A stretch of 64,000 nucleotides of DNA from Neorhizobium sp. SHOUNA12A (lineage in GTDB: Bacteria > Pseudomonadota > Alphaproteobacteria > Rhizobiales > Rhizobiaceae), in contig NZ_JALBGV010000004.1 of NCBI RefSeq assembly GCF_023006505.1, positions 1 to 64,000 of the forward strand. Reading direction: 5' to 3'. The translations under genes and the position numbers were made by a program. The notes beneath the pieces are model-generated. The model did no database searches. It had not been told where the DNA came from and saw only the letters and a list, made by a program, of their open reading frames with translations. Below, in pieces: positions 48,002-57,346 of this stretch (the first letter of the stretch is position 1; every line of letters starts with the position of its first letter).

Positions 48002-49567
48002 TTAAGCGTTGTTCTCGTTGATCAGCCGTTTCAGCAGTTCTACCTCGTGGCTGAGCTTCGTGTCACCCGAAATCAGCTCCTCGATCTTGCGGACGGCATG
48101 CAGGACGGTCGTGTGGTCCCTGCCGCCGAAACGACGCCCGATCTCCGGGAAGGAGCGCGGCGTCAGCGTTTTCGACAGATACATGGCGATCTGGCGCGGC
48201 TTGACGATGACGCGGGTGCGGCGGTTCGAGACCAGTTCCTGGCGCGACACATTATAATGGCGGGCGACGATGCGCTGGATGTCCTCGATGCGGACGCGCT
48301 TGGCCTCGCCGGCACCCACCAAATGGGCGAGCAGTTCATCGACACGCTCGATCGAAAGGGAGGGCTCGAAGGAACGGCGGAACAGGAGCTGATTGAACGC
48401 GCCTTCCAGTTCGCGACCGCTGGCGGTGACATTTCTCGCCACGTGGCTGAGGATTTCCGCCGGGATATCCAGCGACGGATCGTCCTGGCGGGCAGTCGCC
48501 AGGCGGCCCTTGATCATTTCGAGACGCATCTCGTAATCCGGCGCTTCGACTTCGATCGCCACACCACCCTGCAGACGTGAACGAACGCGCGGATCGAGCG
48601 ATTCCAGCTCCCAGGGCGCACGGTCGGCGGCAACCACCACCTGCTTGGCGCTGTCGAGCAGCATGTTCAGGAGATGGCAGAACTCGTTCTGGATCATCTT
48701 GCCCTGCAGGAACTGCATGTCGTCGATGATCAGCAGATCGATATTGCGAAGCGAGTCCTTTAGCGTCAGTGCATCATTGTCACGGATCGCGGTCGCGAAA
48801 CGCCACATGAAATATTCCGCCGTCAGGTAGACGACCCGCGGCATGCGCTCGCTGCCGACCGCCGCATTGGCGATCGCCTGCAGAAGATGCGTCTTGCCAA
48901 GGCCGACGCCGGAATGAATGAACAGCGGATTGAAACGGACCGCGCTGGCGCCAGCTTCGGCGATCGTCTTGGCGGCAGCAAGCGCTACCCGGTTCGACGG
49001 ACCTTCCACGAACGTATCAAAGGTAAAGCGGCTATCGAGCGGTGAGCCGAACAGCGGGCCTGGAACGTGGGCCGAACGGGCAGGAGAAGCCGACGGCGAC
49101 GGGAAAGCGGCAATCTTGCCGATCTCGCGGGGAGCCTGAGAGCGCGGGAAGGAGGTTGCGACGACGGGCTCCGGCGCAAGAGTGCGCTCTTCACCTGCCA
49201 CAAGTACCTTGGTGTTGCGGCTTGCGCTGCGCACCAGGATTTCCACCTTCAGGATCTCCGCGTCTTCCGCCTGGAATATGGTGGTGATCTGATCGAGGTA
49301 GCGATTGTTGATCCAGGATTTCAGAAAAGTGGTCGGAACCGTGAGCCGAACAACGCTCTTCGAAACGGAATGCAGCTTCAGGCGTCCGAACCAGCTCGCA
49401 TAAACATCCTGGCCGACCTGTGCCTTCAAACGCGTGCTAAACCGCTCAAAAAGAGCATTATGCTTCATCTCCGTCGTTTCCCCTGCCGCCTGGGAGCAAC
49501 TTGAATCAAATCCTTGCCGTGCGTGGTCCCCATTACCTGCACGGGCCGATATAGTATTCATATGCAT
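48002..49567 (-). CDS. dnaA: Chromosomal replication initiator protein DnaA
   Basis: Binds DnaA boxes at the origin and opens DNA for replication. The 521-residue protein has domain I from about residue 38 ([21 protein letters not shown]), a variable linker, the AAA+ domain with Walker [10 protein letters not shown] and Walker [11 protein letters not shown], and the domain IV DNA-binding signature [14 protein letters not shown]. The ATG at 49567 gives the N-terminal extension seen in other Rhizobiaceae; an ATG at 49468 is an alternative. A GGAAGG precedes the start, and a leader hairpin lies just upstream. Confidence 0.95.
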   Translation of the reverse strand: MHMNTISARAGNGDHARQGFDSSCSQAAGETTEMKHNALFERFSTRLKAQVGQDVYASWFGRLKLHSVSKSVVRLTVPTTFLKSWINNRYLDQITTIFQAEDAEILKVEILVRSASRNTKVLVAGEERTLAPEPVVATSFPRSQAPREIGKIAAFPSPSASPARSAHVPGPLFGSPLDSRFTFDTFVEGPSNRVALAAAKTIAEAGASAVRFNPLFIHSGVGLGKTHLLQAIANAAVGSERMPRVVYLTAEYFMWRFATAIRDNDALTLKDSLRNIDLLIIDDMQFLQGKMIQNEFCHLLNMLLDSAKQVVVAADRAPWELESLDPRVRSRLQGGVAIEVEAPDYEMRLEMIKGRLATARQDDPSLDIPAEILSHVARNVTASGRELEGAFNQLLFRRSFEPSLSIERVDELLAHLVGAGEAKRVRIEDIQRIVARHYNVSRQELVSNRRTRVIVKPRQIAMYLSKTLTPRSFPEIGRRFGGRDHTTVLHAVRKIEELISGDTKLSHEVELLKRLINENNA

Positions 49568-49594
49568 AATTCGCCGCCTTCCAAATCTAGTAGC

Positions 49595-49620
49595 CTGGCG
49601 GTTCTCGTTAACGCCGCCAG
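49595..49620 (-). promoter_or_regulatory. Hairpin in the dnaA leader
   Basis: CTGGCGG (49595-49601) and CCGCCAG (49614-49620) form a 7-bp stem with a 12-nt loop, ending 28 nt before the dnaA start. It could influence dnaA translation. Confidence 0.45.
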
Positions 49621-49880
49621 AACAAACATCGTTTCAAGGCATAGCAAAACCATTCCCAATCATTGAGAACCGTCGCCGCCCGTCCCCTTTTTTCAAAACT
49701 CTCTCTCGTCCTCGCAGCCGATCAAAAGTCCCGCCCAGCCCGCCTCGTGAACGGTCTGCGCTTGCAGGAGCCACCCCACATATACGAACGCTCTCATCCT
49801 CATCATGAGCCGTCCGAACTCTTCCACCTCCTTGGTCCGGATGCAGGACCCGGATTCGCATTGACAAAGACCGACCGCAT

Positions 49881-49900
49881 CCGGAAATGCCAATTTCCGG
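49881..49900. repeat. 8-bp inverted repeat upstream of dnaA
   Basis: CCGGAAAT and ATTTCCGG are perfect arms over a GCCA loop. No T-run follows, so it is not a standard terminator. Confidence 0.6.
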
Positions 49901-49924
49901 ACCACAACCGATGGTTATCAGGAA

Positions 49925-49945
49925 AACGGGAGAATTTATCCCGTT
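49925..49945. repeat. 7-bp inverted repeat upstream of dnaA
   Basis: AACGGGA (49925-49931) and TCCCGTT (49939-49945) over a 7-nt AT-rich loop, 24 nt from the previous repeat. Confidence 0.6.
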
Positions 49946-50370
49946 GCAAAGGGCAGAAGTCTGCTTCCCGTCGTTCACTTTGACGGTTATCGGCAGCCTC
50001 TGAAGTAATCCCCGCGCCCCTTGCTGAAGGGCATTTAGGCAGGATCAAATGCCAAGATCAATGATGAATTTTACGCAAAATTAAGAGCCGGGCGTTGACT
50101 CCGCGAGCGTGATTTGAATGTCACAGAGGCATTCATGGAGAATCGCTGTTGAATCAATGGGATTCAAAAAGGACATACATTCTGAACGATTGTTCACAGA
50201 AAAAATAAAAATGTTCTTGACTCGATCCGAGGGCATTTGATGGCCCCCAAAGTCACCTACAGACTCATAGACCTCCAGTAAGCATTTGATATTTAAGTCT
50301 ATTTTCTGTCACGCCGATGACACGAAATTGTTAATGAGCCGGATAAATATAAGGAGGCCTGAGAGAATCA

Positions 50371-50400
50371 CAAAAAGCCCAGTCAGAACGACCAGGCTTC
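50371..50400 (-). terminator. Terminator after rpsT
   Basis: On the minus strand AGCCTGGTC pairs with GACTGGGCT (one G-T pair), followed by TTTTTG. It starts 26 nt after the rpsT stop. Confidence 0.85.
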
Positions 50401-50425
50401 ATTATGATACAGTTTGTGAAATTAA

Positions 50426-50692
50426 TTAGGCCGAAAGGGCCTTCACACGTGCAGCAAGACGGGACACCTTGCGGGATGCCGTGTTGCTGTGAAGCACGCC
50501 CTTGGTGGCGGCGCGCTGGATTTCCGGCTGGGCAGCCTTGAGGGCTTCGGCAGCAACGGCCACATCGCCGGAAGCGATGGCTTCCTCGACTTTACGGATG
50601 AAGCCGCGAACGCGCGAGCGGCGGGACTTATTGACTGCAGTACGGCGAGCGATCTTGCGGGTCGCTTTTTTCGCCGAAGTTGTATTGGCCAT
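50426..50692 (-). CDS. rpsT: 30S ribosomal protein S20
   Basis: An 88-residue basic protein that binds 16S rRNA early in assembly. The sequence [17 protein letters not shown] and the C-terminal [19 protein letters not shown] are typical. GAGG is 8 nt before the ATG at 50692. It has its own strong promoter and a leader of about 118 nt, a place where S20 autoregulation could act. The position next to dnaA is conserved in many alphaproteobacteria. Confidence 0.97.
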   Translation of the reverse strand: MANTTSAKKATRKIARRTAVNKSRRSRVRGFIRKVEEAIASGDVAVAAEALKAAQPEIQRAATKGVLHSNTASRKVSRLAARVKALSA

Positions 50693-50817
50693 TTCATGCC
50701 TCTCTACGAATTCGAACCAAACTCCGCCGTTGCCGCGCCGGTCCTTGCGACCATCAATCCAGCAATTCGGGAGCAATAGAGGAAGCCATGATCAGGCTTT
50801 CCCAACTGTGGGCGGGC

Positions 50818-50846
50818 ATATAACCGGAATACCCGTCCCAGTCAAC
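50818..50846 (-). promoter_or_regulatory. rpsT promoter
   Basis: On the minus strand GTTGAC (50841-50846) and TTATAT (50818-50823) are exactly 17 nt apart, a near-consensus rhizobial housekeeping promoter. It lies between the enoyl-CoA hydratase stop and rpsT. Confidence 0.7.
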
Positions 50847-50883
50847 GCGCATTTTGGTGGATGACCATCCGCTGTTGCACGAT

Positions 50884-51657
50884 TTATCGGTTGGAGAACT
50901 GCGGCTTGCGCTTTTCCACGAAGGCCGCCATGCCTTCCTTCTGGTCGGCGGTCGCAAACAAGGAATGGAAAAGCCGCCGTTCGAAACGCAGCCCTTCGGC
51001 AAGCGTGCCTTCGAAGGAACGGTTGACGGCCTCCTTTGCCATCAGCACCGCGGCGCGCGGGAAGGAGGCGATCTTTGCGGCCGCCTCGACTGCCTCGTCG
51101 ATCAACCGCTCCGGCGAAACGATGCGCGACACGAGCCCTGCCCGCTCCGCTTCCGCCACGTCCATCATCCGGCCGGTCATCACCATGTCCATCGCCTTCG
51201 CCTTGCCGACTGCTCGGGTCAGCCGCTGCGAACCGCCCATGCCGGGAATGACGCCGAGCGTGATCTCCGGCTGGCCAAACTTCGCGGTTTCCGAGGCGAT
51301 GATGAAATCGCACATCATGGCGAGCTCACAGCCACCGCCGAGCGCGAAACCGGAAACGGCGGCAATCATCGGCTTGCGAGACGCGGCAATTGCCTCCCAG
51401 CCGGAGATGAAGTCGTTTACATACGCTTCGACGAAATCGATGCCCTGCATTTCCTTGATATCGGCCCCGGCGGCAAAGGCCTTTTCCGAGCCGGTGAGCA
51501 CAATTGCACCGATCGCCTCGTCCTTGCCGAATGCGCAAAGCGCCTCCGTCAATTCGGCCATGACAGTCGAATTGAGCGCGTTCAGCGCCTTCGGGCGATT
51601 GAGGGTGATGAGCGCGACAGCGCGCCGGGTTTCGGTCAGCAGGGTTTCATAGCTCAT
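50884..51657 (-). CDS. Enoyl-CoA hydratase/isomerase family protein
   Basis: A 257-residue crotonase-fold protein, probably hydrating short-chain 2-enoyl-CoA in fatty acid or amino acid breakdown. [14 protein letters not shown] is the usual first strand; the oxyanion-hole segment [11 protein letters not shown] and [11 protein letters not shown] follow; the two catalytic Glu fall in [14 protein letters not shown] context (Glu in [14 protein letters not shown] and ALGGGCELA). GAGGAG is 7 nt before the ATG. It sits between mutM and rpsT, an order seen in other Rhizobiales. Confidence 0.92.
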   Translation of the reverse strand: MSYETLLTETRRAVALITLNRPKALNALNSTVMAELTEALCAFGKDEAIGAIVLTGSEKAFAAGADIKEMQGIDFVEAYVNDFISGWEAIAASRKPMIAAVSGFALGGGCELAMMCDFIIASETAKFGQPEITLGVIPGMGGSQRLTRAVGKAKAMDMVMTGRMMDVAEAERAGLVSRIVSPERLIDEAVEAAAKIASFPRAAVLMAKEAVNRSFEGTLAEGLRFERRLFHSLFATADQKEGMAAFVEKRKPQFSNR

Positions 51658-51696
51658 CGAATGTCTCCTCTTCTGCTCTATTTCTCTGGGCAGCGG

Positions 51697-52575
51697 TTAT
51701 TTTTGGCAGGCCGGGCAATAGAATGTGGAGCGGCCCGCCTGGGTGATGCGCGCGACGGTACCGCCGCAGCCCGGCGTGCGGCAAGCGCCGCCTTCCCGGT
51801 CGTAGACGGAGAAGGAGTGCTGGAAATAACCGAGAGAACCATCCGTCTGGATATGGTCCCGCAGCGACGAACCTCCGGCGGCGATCGCATCGGCGATGAC
51901 GTCGCGGATCGACTGGTTGAGGAGGACCAGCTCCTTGTTCGGCCTGCCGGTCTTGGTAACGACACTGCCGGCCGCGCGTTTCGGCGACAGATGCGCGCGC
52001 CACAGCGCCTCGCAGACATAGATATTGCCGAGGCCGGCGATCACCGTCTGGTCGAGGAGCGCGCCCTTGAGCGGCTGGCTCTTGCCTGCCAACCTTGCCG
52101 CCAGATAGTCCGCATCGAGCGCTTTGCCGGTCGGCTCCGGCCCGAGCTCGGCAAAGGCCGGATAAAGATCGAGCTCGCTGCGCTTCCACAGCTGCATGAA
52201 GCCGAAGCGGCGCGGGTCATTATAGATGACGCGCAGCAGGCCTTCATTCTGTCTCAGATGGAAGACGACATGATCGTGTTTCTGATCTTTCGAACGCGGA
52301 TGGTGGAACTCGGCGAGCGCATCGTTCTCGATCCGAAACGATCCCGACATGCCGAGATGGCTGATCACGGTGAGATCGTCCTCAAGGTCGATCAGCAGGT
52401 ATTTGGCGCGCCTGCCGAGCGAGACGATTCGGCGTTCGTTGACGGCATTGGCGAAATTCTCCGGAAGCGGAAAGCGCAGGTCCGGACGGTTGAGCTCCAG
52501 CCTGGCGATCACCGCACCTTCCATTGCCGGGGCGAGACCGCGCCGGACGGTTTCCACCTCTGGCAATTCGGGCAT
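51697..52575 (-). CDS. mutM: Formamidopyrimidine-DNA glycosylase (Fpg)
   Basis: Excises 8-oxoguanine and other oxidised purines and cleaves the DNA backbone. The 292-residue protein starts [14 protein letters not shown], giving the nucleophile Pro2 and Glu3, and ends with a zinc finger of four Cys (CRTPGCGG, then FYCPACQK). A Lys in the ECLGR-type loop is seen as RAKYL. It starts with ATG at 52575. Divergent from ubiE, with both on either side of a 151-nt gap. Confidence 0.96.
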   Translation of the reverse strand: MPELPEVETVRRGLAPAMEGAVIARLELNRPDLRFPLPENFANAVNERRIVSLGRRAKYLLIDLEDDLTVISHLGMSGSFRIENDALAEFHHPRSKDQKHDHVVFHLRQNEGLLRVIYNDPRRFGFMQLWKRSELDLYPAFAELGPEPTGKALDADYLAARLAGKSQPLKGALLDQTVIAGLGNIYVCEALWRAHLSPKRAAGSVVTKTGRPNKELVLLNQSIRDVIADAIAAGGSSLRDHIQTDGSLGYFQHSFSVYDREGGACRTPGCGGTVARITQAGRSTFYCPACQK

Positions 52576-52726
52576 GATTGACTAACTTCCTGTTTCAACG
52601 ACATCGCGCCTGGTCTATAGACCGGACCGGATGTCGCACCCATGTAATGACACGCGCCACAGATAGCGTGGGATGAGCGATTTCGCTATGGTCGCCGACC
52701 AGAAGAGAGACGTTAGGAGTTCACCG

Positions 52727-53503
52727 ATGACTGAAGCTCGTACCAGCGCCGACGGCGGGATGGAAACGTCCTATGGCTTCCGCAAGGTCGCCGACGGCGA
52801 GAAGCAGGGTCTCGTCAACGACGTCTTCCATAAGGTCGCCAAACGCTACGACGTGATGAACGACGTGATGTCGGCCGGCATGCACCGTGTCTGGAAGGAT
52901 GCGCTGATCGCCTCGCTCAATCCGAGAAAGGACGTCGGCTATAAAACCCTGGACGTGGCAGGCGGCACGGGCGATATCGCTTTCCGCATCGTGGAGGCTT
53001 CCGACCGCAAGGCGCATGTGACCGTGCTCGACATCAACGGCTCGATGCTGGCTGTCGGGGCCGAGCGCGCTGAGAAGAAACGTCTTTCCGAAAACCTCGC
53101 CTTCGTCGAGGCCAACGCTGAGTCCCTGCCCTTCGAGGCTAACTCCTTCGACGCCTACACGATCGCCTTCGGCATCCGCAACGTGCCGCATATCGACGTG
53201 GCTCTGAAGGAGGCCTATCGCGTGCTGAAGCGCGGCGGACGGCTGCTGGTGCTGGAATTTTCAGAAGTCGAGATGCCGCTTCTCGAGCGCTTTTACGAGG
53301 AATGGTCGTTCAAGGCGATCCCGCGCTTCGGAAAGATGATCACCGGCGAGGCGGAGCCCTATCAATATCTGGTGGAATCGATCCGGAAATTTCCGAACCA
53401 GGAGAATTTCGCCGCGATGATCCGCAATGCGGGTTTTTCGCGCGTCACCTACACCAATTATACCGGCGGCATCGCGGCGCTGCATTCCGGCTGGAAACTC
53501 TGA
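52727..53503 (+). CDS. ubiE: Ubiquinone/menaquinone biosynthesis C-methyltransferase UbiE
   Basis: Methylates the benzoquinone ring in ubiquinone synthesis with SAM. The 258-residue protein carries the UbiE signatures [21 protein letters not shown] and the SAM motif [13 protein letters not shown]; the end [17 protein letters not shown] (key residues N, Y, GG, H-SGWK) is also diagnostic. AGGAG lies 7 nt before the ATG at 52727; an in-frame extension begins at 52673. It is 4 nt before ubiB, giving the usual pair. Confidence 0.97.
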   Translation: MTEARTSADGGMETSYGFRKVADGEKQGLVNDVFHKVAKRYDVMNDVMSAGMHRVWKDALIASLNPRKDVGYKTLDVAGGTGDIAFRIVEASDRKAHVTVLDINGSMLAVGAERAEKKRLSENLAFVEANAESLPFEANSFDAYTIAFGIRNVPHIDVALKEAYRVLKRGGRLLVLEFSEVEMPLLERFYEEWSFKAIPRFGKMITGEAEPYQYLVESIRKFPNQENFAAMIRNAGFSRVTYTNYTGGIAALHSGWKL

Positions 53504-53507
53504 ACGC

Positions 53508-55070
53508 ATGAGCACGATCGGCGCTTATTTCCGGCTTGCCCGCGTCGGCTGGGTTCTGGTGCGCGAGGGCGTGGTATCGGCACTGCCGACCCAGGACATG
53601 CCGCCCTCCGTCGGCCTCATCAAGGCTCTGGTGGAGCCCTTGGCGCGGTTCCGCTCCAAGACGCAGGCGCGCAGCGAGCGGCTGACCCGCGCCGTCGACC
53701 GGCTGGGGCCTTCCTATGTCAAGATCGGCCAGTTCCTGGCGACCCGTCCGGATGTCGTCGGTGTCGACTGGGCCGTCGATCTCGCCATGCTGCAGGACCG
53801 GATGGCCTTCTTCCCGACCGCGATTGCGAAGGCGGCGGTCGAGGCATCGCTCGGCCGAACGATCGGCGATCTCTATTCTTCCTTCGACGAGCCGATCGCC
53901 GCGGCCTCGATCGCCCAGGTCCATCCCGGCGTCGTCAATGACAGGAAAGTGGCCATCAAGGTGGTGCGCCCGGGCGTGCGCCAGCGCTTCGCCCATGACA
54001 TCGAAAGCATGTACCTCCTGGCGCGTATGCAGGAACGCTTCATGCGCTCCAGCCGGCGCTTAAGGCCCATCGAGGTGACGCGGACGCTCGAACAGACCAC
54101 CAAGGTGGAAATGGATCTGCGTCTGGAGGCCGCGGCGCTTTCGGAGATTGCCGAGAATACCAAGGAGGATCCCGGGTTCCGAGTGCCGTTGGTCGACTGG
54201 GAACGCACCGGCCGCGACGTTATCACCATGGAATGGATAGACGGCGTCAAGATGTCGGATGTTGCGGCTCTTCGCGCCGCCGGCCACAATCTCGAAAAGC
54301 TCGCCGAGGTGCTGATCCAGTCCTTCCTGCGCCACACGCTGCGGGACGGTTTTTTCCATGCGGACATGCATCCCGGCAATCTGTTCGTCGACACCGCCGG
54401 CACGGTCGTCGCCGTCGACATGGGCATTGTCGGGCGATTGGGCAAAAAAGAGCGTCGCTTCCTCGCCGAAATCCTCTACGGCTTCATCACCCGCGACTAT
54501 CTGCGCGTCGCGGAAGTGCATTTCGAGGCGGGCTACGTGCCGGCCCATCACGACGTCGCGAGCTTCGCCCAGGCGATCCGCGCGATCGGCGAACCGATCC
54601 ACGGCCAGCCCGCCGAAACGATCTCCATGGCGCGGCTCCTGGCGCTGCTCTTCGAGGTGACCGACCTGTTCGAGATGCAGACCCGCACCGAACTGATCCT
54701 GCTGCAGAAGACCATGGTCGTGGTCGAGGGCGTGTCGCGCATGCTCGATCCGCGCTTCAACATGTGGAAGGCTTCAGAACCGGTCGTCGGCCAATGGATC
54801 CGCGACAATCTCGGGCCGAAACGCATCGTCTCGGACCTGCGCGACGGGGTGAAAGCCGCCGTCAAGCTCGCCGAAGCCCTGCCGGAGATCGCCGCCAAGA
54901 CGGAGACGCTACACCAGGAACTCGTCTATATGAGCGAGCACGGCCTGCGCTTCGATCCTGAGACCACAGAGGCCATCGGCAAGTCGGAGGCGCGACACAA
55001 TCGGTCGGGACGCGTCGCGCTGTGGATCATCGCGCTGTCGCTGCTTTATATTGCCTTCACGCTCAGCTGA
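53508..55070 (+). CDS. ubiB: ABC1/ADCK-family ubiquinone biosynthesis accessory kinase-like protein UbiB
   Basis: A 520-residue protein kinase-like ATPase needed for ubiquinone synthesis. The ADCK-specific KxGQ motif is in SYVKIGQFLATRPD; the Ala-rich loop IAAASIAQVHPG replaces the glycine loop; KVAIKVVRPG supplies the ATP Lys; FHADMHPGN and VAVDMGIVG are the catalytic and metal loops. One C-terminal membrane helix (about 500-518) anchors it. The ATG at 53508 is 4 nt after the ubiE stop. Confidence 0.95.
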   Translation: MSTIGAYFRLARVGWVLVREGVVSALPTQDMPPSVGLIKALVEPLARFRSKTQARSERLTRAVDRLGPSYVKIGQFLATRPDVVGVDWAVDLAMLQDRMAFFPTAIAKAAVEASLGRTIGDLYSSFDEPIAAASIAQVHPGVVNDRKVAIKVVRPGVRQRFAHDIESMYLLARMQERFMRSSRRLRPIEVTRTLEQTTKVEMDLRLEAAALSEIAENTKEDPGFRVPLVDWERTGRDVITMEWIDGVKMSDVAALRAAGHNLEKLAEVLIQSFLRHTLRDGFFHADMHPGNLFVDTAGTVVAVDMGIVGRLGKKERRFLAEILYGFITRDYLRVAEVHFEAGYVPAHHDVASFAQAIRAIGEPIHGQPAETISMARLLALLFEVTDLFEMQTRTELILLQKTMVVVEGVSRMLDPRFNMWKASEPVVGQWIRDNLGPKRIVSDLRDGVKAAVKLAEALPEIAAKTETLHQELVYMSEHGLRFDPETTEAIGKSEARHNRSGRVALWIIALSLLYIAFTLS

Positions 55071-55093
55071 GCTTTGCCGGGCCACGTAGTGAT

Positions 55094-55123
55094 GCAAAAA
55101 CCCTGCTCCACAAGGGTTTTTGC
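55094..55123 (+). terminator. Terminator after ubiB
   Basis: A perfect 11-bp stem (GCAAAAACCCT 55094-55104 with AGGGTTTTTGC 55113-55123) and an 8-nt loop. The T5 run lies in the 3-prime arm. Confidence 0.8.
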
Positions 55124-55218
55124 CATAGTGCAACTCCAAAGCGGCCTTTATTCCGCCGAGTTCTCATCCTCTGTTAAGGAATACATTCCTTTTGGAATTC
55201 GCCTTTCGGAGACAGTTC

Positions 55219-56556
55219 ATGGCGCTAGGCGCAACTCAACGCTTGCATGACGGCGTCGCGGCCGTCGAGACGATGACCCGTTTCGCGCTTGCCGTCCTGG
55301 CGCTCGCCTCCGGCGTCTACACCTATCTCGGGGCACGCAGCATTCTCGACGGGTCGCCGACGGCCGTATTCTTTGCAGCGGTCATCTACTCCGCCTCGGT
55401 CTCGGTCGGCATCTATGCCTTCTGGTCCTATATGGCCCGGTTCTACCCGCATGTGACGAGCCGTGGCGGCCGCACCGCCATGCTCGGCGTCATGGCGGTG
55501 GGTGCTGCGATGATCCTTGCCATGTCGAGCTGGCTGAATGCGGCGGCGCTTGCCGGTTCCGCAGCCGTGGAGCAGCATCTTTCCGAGACGGTCGAGGACT
55601 ATACCGCGGATCTCGACCGCGCCCACCAGAATGCACTCGCGGCGCAAAACCTGTTGCCGGATATCCAGCGCGCGTCCGAACGTTTCGCCCAGCTTGCGGG
55701 CGTCGAGCGCCAGTCCGGTTCGCTCACCGGCACGACCGGATCGGGAAGCGTCGTACAGCTCCTCAGCCAGATGTCGGCGCAGATGAAGTCGCTTTCAGCC
55801 AACATCAATGCCTCGCGCGAGCAGGTGGACGGCCTCTTCTCCCAGGGCCAGAAACGGCTTGAGACTATGCGTTCGCTGGTTTCCGCGCCGGGCACGATCG
55901 AGCCGCGTGCCGACCAGTTTTCGACCGAAGCCGTGGCACTGACCGGCGTCATCACCTCGCTCGCCCAGACCTCGATCGCACCATCGATCCGCCGCGCGGC
56001 TGACGACCTGTCGCTCGGCTTCATTGCGCCGGTCCCGGATGGCGGCGCTGCCGATCTCGTCAACCGACAGAACCAGGTAATGGACACGGTGCGTACCTCG
56101 GTCACGGCGCAATCCAAGGCGCTCGCCAAGGCTGCCGACGAAATCCTCGCCCGGCCGCCCGTGCAGGAGCGTCGTTTCGTGCCACTCTCCTCCGCCGAAG
56201 CCGTGCTGAGTTATGCGCAGGACTTCATTCCCGCCTGGGCCGGCGCTATTTCCATCGACCTGCTGCCTGGTGTGATGGTGTTCATCCTGGCCGTCGTGCA
56301 TGGCGCTATCCGCCGCCAGGAAGAAAACCTACCCTTCGCGGAACGGATCACGGCGGCCGAACTTCTCAGGGCGCTGGAGGTGCAGCGCGCCGTTACCGCC
56401 AGCGGCGTCACCATCGAACAGGCCGTTTCCAAAACAGACGCGAAGAGCGAAACACCAACGTCAAATCCGGAATTGTCGCCGGAGACCGAGCCGAACAATA
56501 TCACCGCCATCGACCTCAAGTCGCGCAGCCGGGACCGGACGCATGAGGATCGGTGA
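55219..56556 (+). CDS. Uncharacterised four-helix membrane protein with a large extracytoplasmic coiled region
   Basis: A 445-residue protein I do not recognise as a named family. Three N-terminal membrane helices (about 22-42, 52-76, 87-112) are followed by about 230 residues that look helical and coiled-coil-like (repeated Ala, Gln, Ser, Leu; SQMSAQMKSLSANINASREQ), then a fourth helix (about 345-367) and a charged cytosolic tail of about 70 residues ending in a Arg/Asp-rich segment. GGAG is 7 nt before the ATG at 55219. The last 14 nt overlap the next gene, so the two are translationally linked. It sits between the ubiB terminator and a predicted periplasmic protease. Confidence 0.85.
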   Translation: MALGATQRLHDGVAAVETMTRFALAVLALASGVYTYLGARSILDGSPTAVFFAAVIYSASVSVGIYAFWSYMARFYPHVTSRGGRTAMLGVMAVGAAMILAMSSWLNAAALAGSAAVEQHLSETVEDYTADLDRAHQNALAAQNLLPDIQRASERFAQLAGVERQSGSLTGTTGSGSVVQLLSQMSAQMKSLSANINASREQVDGLFSQGQKRLETMRSLVSAPGTIEPRADQFSTEAVALTGVITSLAQTSIAPSIRRAADDLSLGFIAPVPDGGAADLVNRQNQVMDTVRTSVTAQSKALAKAADEILARPPVQERRFVPLSSAEAVLSYAQDFIPAWAGAISIDLLPGVMVFILAVVHGAIRRQEENLPFAERITAAELLRALEVQRAVTASGVTIEQAVSKTDAKSETPTSNPELSPETEPNNITAIDLKSRSRDRTHEDR

Positions 56557-57319
56557 GGCGATCAGCAAACTCGACGAAGGCGTGCTGATGCGCGCCGCCT
56601 TCTACATGCTGCTCTCGGCCGCGGCGGTGTTCCTCGTCGTCGATATTCGCGACATGACGGTGATGAACGCCGCCTTGCCCGGCTTCGATCCGATGCACGA
56701 GGACCAGCCCGTGCTGCCGCCGGCGCTGACCGAAGGCGTGCCCGCAGCACCGCCGGTGCAGCCCGCCAGCCCCAAGGAAGTGCTGCGCAAGCCGATCACC
56801 TTCGAGCTCACCACAGGCGGCGTGCTGCTCGCCGAAGGGACGATCGACCGGGGCGCCGCCGCCCGCTTCTCAAAGGAGATCGAGACCCGCGGGGAATATG
56901 TGAAGACGGTGACGCTCAACTCCCCCGGCGGCTCGGTTGACGATGCCCTCGCCATGTCGAAGCTGATCCGCGACAGGAAGCTCGACACGAAGGTCGCGTC
57001 AAAAGCGCTCTGCGCCTCTTCCTGCCCGATCGTATTTGCCGGCGGCGTCGGGCGTTTGGCGGAAAAGGATGCAGTGATCGGCGTGCACCAGGTGTTCAAC
57101 GGAGCCAAGGACCGGCCTTCGGCGGAACAGGCGATGTCCGCCGCGCAGGCGACCACCGCGCGGGTCGCACGGCATCTCGACCAGATGGGAATTGGCGCGG
57201 GCCTCTGGATCCATGCGCTCGAAACGCCGCCGGACCGGCTCTATTATTTGACGCCGAAGGAAATGACGGATTTCAAGCTGACGACCGAGCCGCTCGCGAC
57301 CGCCAGGAAGAAGATCTAG
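56543..57319 (+). CDS. ClpP/crotonase-fold predicted periplasmic serine protease (COG3904-like)
   Basis: A 258-residue protein with one N-terminal membrane helix (about 15-35), a Pro-rich linker (about 50-75) and a ClpP-like domain. LNSPGGSVDDALAMSKLIR forms the substrate-side loop, KALCASSCPIVFAGG holds the likely nucleophile Ser flanked by two Cys, and IGVHQVF supplies the likely catalytic His. The ATG at 56543 lies inside the previous gene (14-nt overlap). The protein is probably membrane-tethered and faces the periplasm. Substrates are unknown. Confidence 0.82.
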   Translation: MRIGEAISKLDEGVLMRAAFYMLLSAAAVFLVVDIRDMTVMNAALPGFDPMHEDQPVLPPALTEGVPAAPPVQPASPKEVLRKPITFELTTGGVLLAEGTIDRGAAARFSKEIETRGEYVKTVTLNSPGGSVDDALAMSKLIRDRKLDTKVASKALCASSCPIVFAGGVGRLAEKDAVIGVHQVFNGAKDRPSAEQAMSAAQATTARVARHLDQMGIGAGLWIHALETPPDRLYYLTPKEMTDFKLTTEPLATARKKI

Positions 57320-57346
57320 CGTCCCGTCGGGCCTCGAGAGGCTAGG

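Larger units (their letters stand above)
49568..50425. other. dnaA-rpsT intergenic region, no gene seen
   Basis: 858 nt without a supported gene. It contains three perfect inverted repeats (49595-49620, 49881-49900, 49925-49945) and a less GC-rich part from about 50040 to 50350, ending in the rpsT terminator. Open frames in it are short, lack ribosome sites and show no family resemblance. No cluster of DnaA boxes was found. Confidence 0.65.

Noticed and set aside
49663..49983. A 106-codon open frame in the dnaA-rpsT gap
   Set aside because: No ribosome site, odd composition and no family resemblance.
49568..50425. Chromosomal origin of replication next to dnaA
   Set aside because: No cluster of TTATNCACA boxes was found, and in known rhizobial chromosomes the origin lies elsewhere, near hemE-type loci.
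56300..57319. A longer 339-codon form of the ClpP-like protein
   Set aside because: Its first 81 residues overlap the previous gene out of frame and look random; the ATG at 56543 begins a plausible membrane anchor.
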